Assembly (NCBI GenBank): GCA_002049455.2
Contig: KV918836.1
Location: forward strand, 62,001 to 126,000
Origin: Porphyra umbilicalis
Taxonomy: Eukaryota; Rhodophyta; Bangiophyceae; Bangiales; Bangiaceae
Direction: 5' to 3'
DNA: 64,000 nt
Position numbers and translations under genes: made by a program. The notes beneath the pieces were generated by a model that was not told the DNA's origin, did no database searches, and saw only the letters and a list, made by a program, of their open reading frames with translations. Positions 22,290 to 33,314 of the stretch are shown here, piece by piece. How positions within the stretch are numbered: position 1 is the first letter of the stretch; each line of letters starts with the position of its first letter.

Positions 22290-24500
22290 ATGCCCTCCGC
22301 CGCCGCCGCGCCTCCGGTGCAGCCCGCCACCTTGCCGCCGGCCACGGCCACCGTCGCCCTGCCGTCGCCAGACGGCGGCCGGCCGCGCCGAGACACCGCC
22401 GCCGAGTCGCCGCCGCCGTCGGCCGCCGCGGCGCCGCCCGGCGCGGGGCGCCTGTCGCCTGCGGGCGCGCGAACCGCGGCCGCCGCCGCGGCGCCGCCCC
22501 TTGCCGTCGCTGGCGCCCGCCCGCCGCCCGGGGTCGACGAGGCGCCGGCGACGCCGCCCCCCCCGCCAGCCGCGCGCGCCTTTTTCGCCGTCGCTCGACG
22601 GGGGGGGGTGGGGGGCGTGCCGCTCGCTCTTGCCGCTGCCTCGACCGTTGCCGCCGCGGCGCCACCCGGCGAACCCGCCGGCCGAGGCGCCGCCACCCTG
22701 CCCGGCGGCGGCGGGCAGCGCCGGCGCCACGCGGCGACGGCGAGGCCACCCCCCCCCCCCGCTGCTTGCGCCTCCTCGGCCGGCGCGTCCCGGGGTGGCA
22801 GGGTGGTTTCGCCGCTTCTTTCTTGCGCCGCCACGCCCGTCGTCGTGGCGTCGCCGCTTGCCCCGCCCGCCAGCCGCAACGCTGCCGCCAAAGCGGCCGC
22901 CACCGCCGCCGCCACCACTCCACGGCTGCGGGGGCCCCCCGCAACCCCCCCCGTGCCCACCGCCACGCCCCGCACCGCCACTGCCACCGCCACTGCCGCT
23001 ATCCCGCAAACCGCTACCGACGCTGCCGCCCCCCCCAGGGGACCCACACCCACCGTCGCCGTCACGCGCGCCGCCGCCGACCGTGCCGGCGCACGCGCCG
23101 CAGGCGCTCCCGCCGCCACCCCCACCACCGCCGCCACAGCCGGCGCCAGGGGCGCCGGCCGACGGGCCACCGCCGGGACCACCGGCGCCCCAGACGCGCC
23201 CGCCGTCGCCGGGGGGTGCGATCCCAAACCGGCCGCCCGACGGCGGGCCGACCGCCCCGCCGCCGCCGGCGGGCGCCCAAAACCTGCCGGCCGGCGCGCC
23301 GACGCCGCCGCCGTCTGGCATTCCCTCGGACACAGGGGGCGCGCGAGGCCCGCCGTCAGGGCCCTCCGGGGCGCCGCGGGGCCACGATACGGACGCGTCC
23401 CCCTCCCAATCCCGACAGAGCTCCCCCCCGTCCCCGCTGCCGGCGTTGCCCAGTGGCAGCCCGCCCGCGCGCGGCTGCCGCATACCCCCCCTACCCACCA
23501 CCCCCCCGGAAGGCGGCGCGCCTCCTCCCCCCGCCCCGGCCGACCCGCGAGCCAGCGCCTCGTCCTCTGGATCGTCGGCCGCATTGGCCGACGCGGCCGC
23601 CGCTTCGGCGCCGTCCCCCGCGGTGCAGCCGCTACCGCCGCCGCCGCCGCGACGGCCGCCCCCACCGTCGTAGGCCTCCCTGTCGGCCGTGTCGATGGCG
23701 CCCGGCCCGCCGGCGGCGCCCGACGCCAACACGCTGCGGGCACCGCCGGGACCCCACTCACCGACATCCTGCCGACAGTCGCCGGCGGGGACCGCCGCCC
23801 GCACGACCGGCCGGTGGTCGCGTCGCAGGTGGCGGCGGCGGCCACGGCCGCCTGGGCTCCGACCGCGGGGCGCCGTCGCGCGACGGCCACACCCGCCACC
23901 GCTGCCGCCGCCGCCGCGGCCGCCGCCGCCGACACCGACGCGGTCACTCCCGGCCACCGTCGACAGCGGCAGCCGCCGCCGCACGAGCGTCGACTCTGGC
24001 GCCGCCGCCGCGGCGGGACGCCCGCCCGGCGGTCGGTGACCGCCGCCACCCTTCCGCGTGCAGGCGGGGCACGGCGGCGGGCCGCCACCGCCGCGGGGGG
24101 GGCGCCGCCGCCCCCGCCGCCGCGGGCGGCGGCGGCGTCGCTCACGGCGGCCAGCCGACGGTCGGCCGGCCGCCCGTCGTGGCCGGCGGGTCGGCCACCG
24201 CCGCTGGCGCTGCTGTCTGTGCCCGTCGCCCCCCCCGCTGGGGGTGTCCGCCCGCCACCAGCGAGGTCCGCCCGACTGGGTCGGCGGGTCGGCCGCCACC
24301 GCCGCTGCCGCCGCCACCACCGCAGCTCCATCCGCGCGGCCGACGGCCACCCGCGCTCCGCCATCGTCGCCGCCGCCGCCGCCGCAGCCACCGCTGCCGT
24401 CGCCGCCACCGACGACACCGCTACCGCTGACGAACGTGCGGGCGGCGGGGGAGGGGGGGCCGGGCGACGGCGCCTGCGGCGCTCTTTGAAGCCGCCGGAG
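22290..24500. other. Extremely GC-rich segment, all frames open
   Basis: About 2.2 kb of CCG/GCC-rich sequence. Both strands give ORFs of 770-840 codons in more than one frame, made of Ala, Pro, Arg and Gly, so none can be chosen as a gene from composition. Bases 22305-22395 match the reverse complement of 51055-51145 at roughly 90%, so at least part is a dispersed repeat. Confidence 0.5.
22305..22395 (+). repeat. GC-rich repeat, inverted partner at 51055-51145
   Basis: About 90 bp starting CCGGTGCAGCCCGCCACCTT and running through GACGGCGGCCGGCCGCGCCG are shared with the minus strand at 51.1 kb. Confidence 0.6.
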
Positions 24501-24544
24501 GTGGCCGATCCTCCGCCCAACTGTGCGAGTTCTGTGAGAAGAAG

Positions 24545-24730
24545 CCACCGCCAACCAATCATAGTGCTGGAGGCATACGGCTACACGAGCAGAACAATGT
24601 GGACACGGCTGGTATCCAATAAAAATCGTCTAAAAACACGTCGCCGCAGGGCAGAAACACTGTCAGCTTCAGTGTCCCTCTGTTACTGCCACCCCGGAGC
24701 GACGCTTGCCAATCAGAGTCCGAATAAAAG
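24545..24730 (-). repeat. ~185-bp dispersed repeat, partner at 48235-48415
   Basis: Read on the minus strand it aligns to 48235-48415 at roughly 75-80% with nearly equal length. Both share ATGATTGGTTGGCGG at one end. Both translate in one frame to SDSDW...RGTLxLTVFLPCGxV...DFxWI...LFCS, so a diverged coding fragment is possible. The family is not recognised. Confidence 0.6.
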
Positions 24731-24894
24731 TGCAAGATTGCTGGCGATCCGCACGAGGCCTTGCATCTGAACCCTCTTGTATGTTTGTGTTTTGCATTGC
24801 GCTTGTGTTGAGTGGGCACTGAGGAGGAAAGCGGCGGTGTACGGCGCCGTAAACAATCTGGTTTACATTGTATTCCTTCGTTCATCCGGTGTTT

Positions 24895-24960
24895 CGGCCG
24901 CCCTGTAGACATGGGGGCCACCTGTTACGGCCGCCCTGTAGACGTGGGGGCCACCTGGGT
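24895..24960. repeat. 33-bp direct duplication
   Basis: CGGCCGCCCTGTAGAC plus TGGGGGCCACCTG occurs twice at 33-bp spacing with one difference. Confidence 0.7.
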
Positions 24961-25228
24961 GCCCTTCCCGTGCGCAGGTGGCGACCGGCCACAAAGTTGC
25001 CTGTCGCGATGGCGGAGGGCGACGCGCGCGGCGGGCAGCATCGCCGCTGTGGCTGCCGCCCGCGCGCCCAGGTGGCCGGCCACCGGCCAAACGACGCGTC
25101 GCGAGTTGTAGGCGGCGGCAGCATTGCTGTTGCCGCCACCCAAGTGCGCCAGTCCCAGGGTGCCCTTCCCGAGGCCGCGGCCGCGCGGCACGACTCGTTT
25201 TCCATGCGGGTGGCGGCTGTGCCGATGA

Positions 25229-25478
25229 AGGTGGCGGCCGGGCGCAGCACAGCAATTGGTGACGGTATCGTGCCCGCGCCAGCGTTTGGCGCGGCGCGGT
25301 GGTGCCGACGGCGGGCGGGCAGCGGGAGCGCGCCGTGAGCGGAGAAGCAGAGCGTGGTGCGGGGTGGGGGAGGCGCAAACTGGTGGCACGAGCGCCACAG
25401 CAGAGGCACCGCCCATCGGTAGCGCGACGAGCGGCGGCGGCGGTGGCAGCGGCGGCAGCGCAGGCAGTATCGGCGGCC
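25229..25478. repeat. GC-rich repeat G, copy 1 (left of Copia)
   Basis: It aligns at about 75% to 31427-31690 on the other side of the Copia element and in part to 31726-31800. Shared landmarks are GCGGCGCGGTGGTGCCG, GGCGGGCGG, CGGGAGCGCG and AGCGCGACGAGCGGC. The retrotransposon therefore sits inside a cluster of this repeat. Confidence 0.55.
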
Positions 25479-25483
25479 GCTGT

Positions 25484-25850
25484 TGTGAAGTCGATGATGT
25501 TGAGTGGGTGCGTTATTTTACTAGGCACTGCGTTCCCAGGCCTGCGAAGGCGTGCCTGATATCCCCCAGGCCGCCTCAGCCGCAGGGCCCTCCCAGGCAC
25601 CCCCAATGGCGCGGCCGACAAGGCCCGCACGGCACCTCTCAGGGCAGCTCCCGCACCTCCGGAGGGCGCCCACAGCCTCAAACTCCAGGCGCCGCTTCCC
25701 ACACAAATCTCCCCCGGAGCTCAACCCCTAATGGGTTCCCCGCTGAAAGATATACAATCAAGTACATGCAGTGTGACCACACAAATACAAAGACTTACGA
25801 CTTACGCAAGGGCCAATTGTCCCTGGGGGACTGCGGAAGTACACTTCACA
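25484..25850 (-). repeat. Copia 3' LTR
   Basis: 367 bp, TG...CA ends with 8-bp inverted termini TGTGAAGT/ACTTCACA. Three substitutions separate it from the other LTR. Confidence 0.95.
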
Positions 25851-25860
25851 CTCCCCCCAG
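25851..25860 (-). other. Polypurine tract
   Basis: The minus strand reads CTGGGGGGAG directly before the 3' LTR, the expected plus-strand primer position. Confidence 0.8.
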
Positions 25861-25989
25861 TACCCCAGGGATACTTCCTCCCACCCGGTCAAATTCCCGT
25901 CATCGAAAGTCCATGCAAGGCTCTCCGGAGACGATCTGACCCAGGGGTCTAAAGTCCTTCAGATCCCTTTCATGCAGAGGGGTATAAAG

Positions 25990-26490
25990 CCCTTTAGCCC
26001 CATGTCCAGAGGTCGGTTTTTCAACCGACCGCCGATGGGGCCAAAGCAGACCCGCGAGGATGCGAGAGGCACCTTCGGGCCTCCCTGATGCCCGTAGGAC
26101 ACCATCCGGTCCATCGGGCACCACCCTCACAGTAACCGTTCTGGCCGGGGGTCTAAAGCCCTTTAGCCCCATGTCGAGACGTCGGTTTTTCAACCGATCT
26201 CCGATGGGGCCAGAACAGGCTCGCGAGGATGCCGGAGGCATCTCCGGGCCTCCCTGGTGCCCGCAGGACCCCATCCGGTCCATCGGGCACCACCCCCACA
26301 ATGACCGTTCTCACGGCGGGGCTAAACCCCTTTAGACCCATTCCAAATCTTGATTTTTCAACCGACCTCGGAAAGGGCCCAGGAAGGACCGGGCAGGTGC
26401 CCTGACCACGCCCGACCCGTCCGGGTGCCCGTTCGACCACATCCGGCCCGTCGGGCACCACCGGAAGAGGGCCCAAAGCACTTTAGCCCC
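25990..26490. repeat. 169-bp tandem repeats in the Copia 3' region
   Basis: CCCTTTAGCCCC-type blocks lie at 25990, 26159 and 26328 (period 169), with diverged continuations near 26479 and 26658. The first two units contain TCGGTTTTTCAACCGA, a perfect short hairpin, and the third a decayed form. They lie between the end of pol and the polypurine tract. The frames over them are out of register with pol, so I treat them as non-coding. Confidence 0.8.
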
Positions 26491-26493
26491 ATC

Positions 26494-26583
26494 GCCACGT
26501 GTGGCACCGACACCACGTGTTGCAACGGCACCACGTGTTGCAACAGCGCCACGTGTTGCAACTGCGCCACGTGTCCGTCCCGG
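26494..26583. repeat. Five 18-bp repeats with CACGTG
   Basis: Units start at 26494, 26512, 26530, 26548 and 26566, with consensus RCCACGTGTTGCAACNGC. Each has a CACGTG palindrome (the G-box/E-box core bound by bHLH and bZIP factors in known systems). A role in regulating the element is inference. Confidence 0.75.
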
Positions 26584-26702
26584 AACGATCTTCCAGGCCG
26601 CGACATCCGGGCCCGAATTCTTGAAATCGGCGCCCGGGCCCGCCCAGCCGGATGCGCTAAAGCCCTTTAGCGCCCCAAAGCCGGGCAGTGAGACGACGTG
26701 CG

Positions 26703-29700
26703 TTAGCACGCCGGGTCGGGCTCAAGCGCGCCCGCCGCCACGCCCAAGTCGGGCCCGACACCCTCTGCGTCACTGAAGGCCTTGAACGCCGGCCCCGGCA
26801 GTTCCTTGGTGAGCGCGTCCGCGGGCATCTCAGCACTCGGCAGGAAGAGAAAGGTCACGACGCCGCGCGCCACTTAATCGCGCACCATGTGGTACGCGAC
26901 GTCCACGTGCTTGGTGCGCCCCGTTGCCTCGGGGTTGTTGACGAGCGCCAGGCACGCCTGGTTGTCTTCCCCCATGGGAACGGCACCGCCGTCGACGCCA
27001 AGCGCCGATAAGAGCTTGCGCAGCCAAATGGCCTCCTTGGTCGCCATCGCGGCGGCCACGTACTCGGCCTCAGCCGTCTACGTTGCCACAGTCGACTGGC
27101 GCTTGCTCGCCCACGAGACCGGCCCGCCGTTGAGTGTGAAGATGGAACCCGTCGTCGACGGACGAGCGTCAACGTCGCCCGCCCAGTCGGCGTCGACGTA
27201 CCCTTGGAGAGGCTTGTAGGTGCCGTACGCGACCCCGAGGCGCGTAGCCCCGCGAAGGTACCGAAGCACCCCCTTGGCCGCGCGCATGTGGTCCTCCTCG
27301 GGGCAGGCCATGTAGCACGACAGCACGCCCACGGCAAAGGCAATGTCCGGTCTCGTCGTTGTAGAGAGATAGAGCAGGGAGCCGACAAGTTCGGCATATC
27401 TGTTGCCGTCGGGCAAGAGGTTCTCCCCCGTCTTGGCCAGCTTGGCCCCCGACACCATTGGCGTCTTGTTGGGCGTGGAGTTGGACATTTCAAACGCCTC
27501 ATGGAGTGCGATAACATGCCCCGGATTGCTCAGTGTGAGCATCTTGGCCGCCCGGTCTCGCATTACCTTCATGCCGATGAAGTCCTTGAACTCCCCCATG
27601 TCGCGCACGTCGAACGTCGCCGACACCGAGTTCTTGACCGCTTGAACCCCATCGAGGCTCTTGCCCGCAACGATTAGATCGTCCTCGTAGACGAGGATTT
27701 AAACCAGCCCGTGCACCGTGTGGCTCCACGTGTAGACGCACGGGTCCACCTTGGACCGGACTGCCCCCATAGCCTTGAGCTCTTTGTCGAGCTTGATGCC
27801 CCACAGGCGCCCCGCCTGCTTTGTCCCATACAGAGCTAGGTTGAGACGGAAGACCTCATGTGCCGCCCCCGGCTCGGTGCCTTCCGGAAGGTTGATGTAC
27901 ATCTCCTTGTCCATCTTTGCGTTGAGGAAAGCCGTCTTGAACTCCACGTGGTGAACCTCTTTGTCCTTGGCCGCGGCCACCGCGAAGAGTGCGCGTGTTG
28001 TTGCCGAGCTGGGCACTGGCGCCCAAGTCTCGTCAAAATCACGCCCCGGTTCTTGGTTGAAGCCTTGCGCGACCAGGCGCGCCTTGTACCTCGTCACGTT
28101 GCCTTCCGAATCGCGCTTGATGTCGTACACGAACCGAGTCTTGACGGCCTTGCGCTTGTTGTTGTTTTTGGTTTTGGACCAGGTACCAAGCTTCTTGTGC
28201 GCTAGGTACTCTTCCTTCTCTGTCGCCTTCCATAGCGGCCAGTCCGAGCGTGCACGCGCCTCCTTCGCGTTGGTCGGCGGCTTGCTCAGGTCCCAGGCAG
28301 ACTTAGCGTCAACAGATGGCCCAGCTGCCACGTGAGCCTTCGGGCTGCTCTCTCACCAGGTAACCTTTGGTGTCGGCTTGCGCTTGGACCGCCGGGGTGC
28401 TTGCGCCCCGTCGTCAGCACTCTCCGTTGTGGAGTCAGGCAGCACTTGGTGCCCTTCTTGAGCCGCCGCGTCCTCGTTGTCGTCATCATCATCGCCGTCT
28501 TCCGCGTCATGGACGGCCTCCTTGTCCGGCGCGCCGACGTTCTCTGAAGACTGCTGCGGAGCATACTCGTCCCCGCTGGGGACTTCCGCGTCCAGCATGT
28601 TCATCGCACCGTCCTGCTTGTCACCATCTGTCCACGTCGTCAGGCGAGGACTGGCGCTTGAACCAGAAACAGACGTCTTGTTCATGGTCTTGCTTGGGAT
28701 CTCCTCCATGAGCACGTCTCGGCGCTCGAAGATCTTGTTTGAATCATCCTCGAGGATGCGGTAAGCCTTTCCACCAACGGTGTAGCCAACAAAACGGCCA
28801 ACATCGGTCCTTGGTTCCAGCTTGCGCTGCTGCTGCTTGCGCTTGAGAGCCCAGGCCCGGCTCCCCCAGACGCGAAATCCCTTCACGTCGGGGCGTCGCC
28901 CCGTGAGCGCCTCAAGGGGCGTCACATCTTGCCCGGCCTTGGGGGACCGGTTGAGCACGTGGATGACCGAGGAGAGCGCCTCAGCCCACAGCTCCTCTTC
29001 CGCACCGGCGTCCAGCAGTGCCGCGCGAACGCGCTCCATCATGTAGCGGTTGGCACGCTCCGCCTTGCCGTTCTGCTGCGACTAGTATGGCGCCGTCTTC
29101 TCCGACGTGATGCCCTTGTTGTCATACCACGCCTTGAGATCGTGGCTGACGTACTCCTTTGCGCCATCGTGGCGCACCCGCTTGACTTTGAGCCCGGTGA
29201 GGGTCTCAAGCTGCGTAATGCGGGCCTTGATGACGCCTGGAACCATCCCCTTAGTCTTGATGGGCGTCGCCGTGATGAAGCCAGTTGAGTCCTCAATCAG
29301 CGTCATGAAGTATACTGATCCGCCCAACGACTCCGTCAAGGGCCCATCGACGTCGGTGTGAACCAACTCGCACTTGGTGCTCGTTGTAGTGGAGCGATGA
29401 TGCGGGAAACGCGCCATGTTGCCGTCAACACACGGGACGCACACCGTGCCAAGGATGCGCTTGGCGTCCGCCACCGAAGCTGGAATCCCGTCGACCATCC
29501 CGACCACTCGTTTGAGGTTCTCGAAGCCCAAGTGGTTGAACCTGCGGTGCCACAGCACCGCCTCGCCGTCCATGCGTGTTGAGGCGGCGCTTGCCGACGC
29601 CTTGACCGGCGTCACATTAAGCACGTAGTTCTCGGATTCGTTTACCGAACCGATGACAGACGCGTTGCTCAACACCCCGCTTGAGAGTACCGCCTCTCTA

Positions 29701-30876
29701 TCGCTGAGGATGTAGCAGGCGTCTCCGACAAACACCACCGCTCCGCCGGGGCGGTCGACCGCACGCACAGACAACAGGTTGTCCGTCAGGTCTGGCACGA
29801 GCATGGCCTCACCGAGGACCATTCGTACCTTGGTGTTGCCCCCCCCCACGTCCATGGAGACGTATCCGTGCCCCTCAATGAACAACTCGTGACCGTCGGC
29901 CAGAGTGACCTTGGCCCCGCTTCCCGACGTCTTGACGGTGAAGCCCTTGTCCCCGGCGGCCATATGGTTGGCCGCGCCGGAGTCCAGCACCAAGGTCGAC
30001 ATCCCACTGGTGCTCTCGAGAGTCTTGTGCTCCCCGTCCTGGCCTGCCGACGCGGCGTAGGCCAATGCGGCACGGGGAGGTGCACCGCCGCCCCCGCCAC
30101 CATCTCGACGCCCGCCGCTTGGCTTCTTGTTGCCCTTGTCGTCGTCGGCCTTCTTCTTGAGGCAGTCGCGCTTCATATGCCCTCTCTTGTCGCAGTAGTA
30201 GCACACAACCGCCTTCTTGTCCCACGGCTTCTTGGTAGCCGATGCCGCAAACGCTTGCGACTTGACGCCAGTCGACGACGACGACCGCCCTCGACTGGCG
30301 CGCTGCTCCACCGTGAGCAGCTTGGCGCTCACTTCGGCGAGGTTGCGCTTCCCGTCCATGTTCTCAAAGACGGTCTTGATCATGTCGTACTCTGCTGGAA
30401 GACCCGACAGGATCTGCAGCACGAGTGTGTTCTCGTCCACCTGGTTGCCCAGCGTGGCGAGTTCTTGGCGGAGGCCCTTGGCGCGCGACGTGTACTTGAT
30501 GATGTTTTCGTCGCCGTCCTTCTTGAGGTTGCTCAGCTCGTGCATGAGCTGCAGAAGCCGTGCGTTGTGGCGTGCCTCAAAGATGTCCTTGAGCGCGTCT
30601 TACGCGTCCTTGGCCGTACTGACCGCCGTCACCGAATGGAGATGAACCGGCTTGACCGAAATCTGGATGGTCGCCAACGCCGACTCGTTCATGATGTCCC
30701 ACGCGTCCGCCACCAAGTTGCCCTTGGAATCACTCCCGGACGCGGGGCGGTCCGTCACGACCGCCGACCAGACCTTCTCCTTGATGAGCTGTGCACGGCA
30801 GTACACGGCCCAGACCTTGTAATCGTCGTCGAGCTGCGCAAAGCGAGGGCCACCGTAGCGCCCGTACTCCGACATG
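26703..30876 (-). pseudogene. Copia gag-pol polyprotein, six in-frame stops
   Basis: One frame covers the whole polyprotein from ATG 30876 to TAA 26703-26705 with no frameshift. Order: Gag; a CCHC knuckle CYYCDKRGHMKRDC (30203-30162); protease DSGA (near 29978); integrase with HRRFNH and CVPC, then HTDVDG and QQNGKAER; reverse transcriptase; RNase H (TAEAEYVA, near 27070), ending ADALTKELPG. Internal stops: TAA 30600-30602, TAG 29082-29084, TGA 28353-28355, TAA 27699-27701, TAG 27078-27080, TAA 26874-26876. Two reverse-transcriptase catalytic motifs look altered: the motif-A Asp is Glu (HVEFKTAFL) and the YVDD box reads YEDD. I expect no active enzyme from this copy. Confidence 0.92.
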
Positions 30877-31017
30877 ACGACAACAACCGCGCCCCGAGGC
30901 GCGACACTGACGACGTGGGAGGTTACGCCCGCCCGCCCCACGCCGGAACACACAGCAGCCCAACGAGCGCCGTCCCGCAAACGATAGAGCAGAAGACGAC
31001 GATCACCACCAGCGACA

Positions 31018-31031
31018 CTGGGCCCATAACC
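31018..31031 (-). other. Primer-binding site, half initiator tRNA-Met
   Basis: Directly after the 5' LTR the minus strand reads GGTTATGGGCCCAG. Its complement, CTGGGCCCATAACC, is the anticodon arm of eukaryotic initiator tRNA-Met, not its 3' end. This is the internal (half-tRNA) priming known from Drosophila copia. Confidence 0.88.
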
Positions 31032-31398
31032 TGTGAAGTCGATGATGTTGAGTGGGTGCGTTATTTTACTAGGCACTGCGTTCCCAGGCCTGCGAAGGCG
31101 TGCCTGATATTCCCCAGGCCGCCTCAGCCGCAGGGCCCTCCCAGGCACCCCCAATGGCGCGGCCGACAAGGCCCGCACGGCACCTCCCAGGGCAGCTCCC
31201 GCACCTCCGGAGGGCGCCCACAGCCTCAAACTCCAGGCGCCGCTTCCCACACAAATCTCCCCCGGAGCTCAACCCCTAATGGGTTCCCCGCTGAAAGATA
31301 TACAATCAAGTACATGCAGTGTGACCACACAAATACAAAGACTTACGACTTACGCAAGGGCCAATTGTCCCTGCGGGACTGCGGAAGTACACTTCACA
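31032..31398 (-). repeat. Copia 5' LTR
   Basis: 367 bp, same ends as the other LTR. On the minus strand GTATATCTTTC is a possible TATA region, but no transcription start can be assigned. Confidence 0.95.
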
Positions 31399-31426
31399 GC
31401 TGTCGCCGCAGTGGCGGCCGCTGTGG

Positions 31427-31800
31427 GCGGTGGCTGCAGGCCGCGCAGCACTCCGCCATTGTCGCGTGCCGCCCGCGCTGTTGGAGCGGCGTGGTTGTGC
31501 CGCTGGTGGGCGGGCGGCGGGAGCGCGTGATGCGCGGAAAAGAAGCGCGCGGTTCGGGGGGGGGCTGAGTGCGGGGCGGGGGGGGAGCGCAAGGCGATGG
31601 CGTGGGCGGCACAGTAGAGATTCCGCCTCGCGGCAGCGCGAGGAGCGGCAGCCGCAGTGGCTGCGGTGGCGGCGGCGGCTGTGGCGGCGGCAGCAGTGGC
31701 AGCGGCGGAGGCGGCGGCGGCAGGTCGCGCCGCATGCGGCCACTGCCGCTTGCCGCACACGCTGTTGGCGCGGCGCGGTGGCGCCGCCGGTGGGAAAGGG
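31427..31800. repeat. GC-rich repeat G, copies 2 and 3
   Basis: 31427-31690 resembles 25229-25478. A third partial copy at 31726-31800 repeats CGCTGTTGGCGCGGCGCGGTGG. Overlapping ORFs are compositional. Confidence 0.5.
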
Positions 31801-32925
31801 ACCTGTGTGCGTTGTCTCACAGGCGACGGGGGGGGCGGGGAAGCGCCGCAGCACGCGGAGGGCTGCCGCCCCGCGATACGGGCGGCGGGGAAAGCGCTCC
31901 AACACGTGCAGGGGCTGCCGCCCTGCGATACGGGCGGTGGCAGTGCGAGCCACGGACAGCAGCTGCGCATCTTCGGCAGCAAAGCTGACGGGGCGATGCT
32001 GTTGAACCCAAGACGCGTCCAAGTCAGCAGGAATAAATCAGCAGGACCCCGCCAACGCGCTACCGCGCTGCCGTATTTTCCACGGTTTGCAATCAACGAA
32101 TCAGGTGATAGGATACAATTGCGGTAGATCAGAAAAAATATCACAAATCTCGGCTGGCGTGTGATGCGGTTGCAACACGCGTCGCAATCCAAAAATTATC
32201 GGATCAAGTGGGGTGGTGTGCCTCCACGACCGGACCACAGGCGGTGGCCGAATACGGGTTTTGGTGGACCGACTCGATCTGAGACCCAGTGGCCCCAAAT
32301 ACGTTGTGGGCAGGACAGCGGCGTTGAGCCCTTGCTGACGCAGTGCGCCCTGTGTCAGCCAAACGGTCGCCCAGCGTGAACGGGAGGGACAATCAAGAGC
32401 CAGGCAAAGATGCTCGGAGACCCACTCAGGGCTGTGCACGTGCATGAATGTTTTCATTCCTGGTGTCCGCTTGGCGAGGTTCTAGCGTCGGGATCCGTGG
32501 AACCCGCCGCCCCTGCCTCGTGTCTCACCTGTACCTAGTGTAGCAAGGTGTAACAAGGGCCATGAATCACGCAGGTAGCCAGGGCCATGAATTACGCAAG
32601 CGCTCTCTGTTGAGGCCTAATACGCTCCATGTTGAGACCTCATATCAGCCGGCTGACTACCCGAACCGGCCAACTTCTCCCTTCCATATGCAGATGAGCG
32701 CTAAGGCCGCAGCAGGACAGCCTTTTATTGACCGTGTGACGGCCGTGTGCTGCTTGCGTGACAGACCCGAGCGACGGGGGCGAAAGAGGCAGCAAGCCGG
32801 TCTCCCTTCAGCGCAATCAATGCTGTCGAGGGCAGTTCGCGTGCCCGTTTCTCTGGGCCCCGCGCGTTGGGCCCGCGGCGAGCCTTTTGGGCAGCGGTCT
32901 CGCATCGCTCAATAACCGCGGGCAA
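31801..32925. other. No gene seen
   Basis: Less GC-biased sequence with only short ORFs. At 32561-32596 the phrase GGCCATGAATYACGCA occurs twice. No element ends or conserved proteins were found. Confidence 0.4.
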
Positions 32926-33065
32926 CGCACCGCTAGCAGAACGCCTCCGCACGAAGGCTGCTTTGAGGGCCATCAGCAGGCCAAAATGAGGGCCACGCAC
33001 CGCTAGCAGGATGCCTCCGCACACGGGGGGCTTTGAGGGCCATCAGCAGGCCAAAAATGAGGAAC
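32926..33065. repeat. 70-bp tandem duplication
   Basis: CGCACCGCTAGCAG ... CTTTGAGGGCCATCAGCAGG occurs at 32926 and again at 32996. Confidence 0.8.
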
Positions 33066-33314
33066 GAAGGGTGTCTGTGTACGGAGGGCCCCGCGCAGCG
33101 TCACTCGTTTCTGTTGCCGAAGTGCCGTGGTCAACTTCGCCTTCCCGACGCACCACGAGCGTTTTCTGAGCGCATGCATCTCTGGTTGGGACCCATTTTG
33201 TGGAGCGCACTGCTGCAGGCGCTGTACCGGCGACTTGTTTTACGACCTGGGCACGACGCGGACGGCGGACGAGGCTCGGCCCGCAAGTAGCGACCGACGC
33301 TGCGGCATCCTACG

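Larger units (their letters stand above)
25484..31398 (-). mobile_element. Copia (Ty1) LTR retrotransposon, structurally complete
   Basis: A 5915-bp element with two 367-bp LTRs (25484-25850 and 31032-31398). These differ at only three positions and each begins TGTGAAGT and ends ACTTCACA. It is flanked by the 5-bp target duplication GCTGT (25479-25483 and 31399-31403). On the minus strand the order is 5' LTR, primer-binding site, short leader, gag-pol, an 850-bp repeat-rich non-coding stretch, polypurine tract, 3' LTR. Integrase preceding reverse transcriptase marks it as Copia. The gag-pol frame carries six stops, so this copy cannot make the full polyprotein by normal translation. Confidence 0.95.

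Noticed and set aside
22032-24770. ORFs of 770-840 codons on both strands
   Set aside because: All frames lack stops in CCG-rich sequence, no conserved motif is present, and no single frame stands out.
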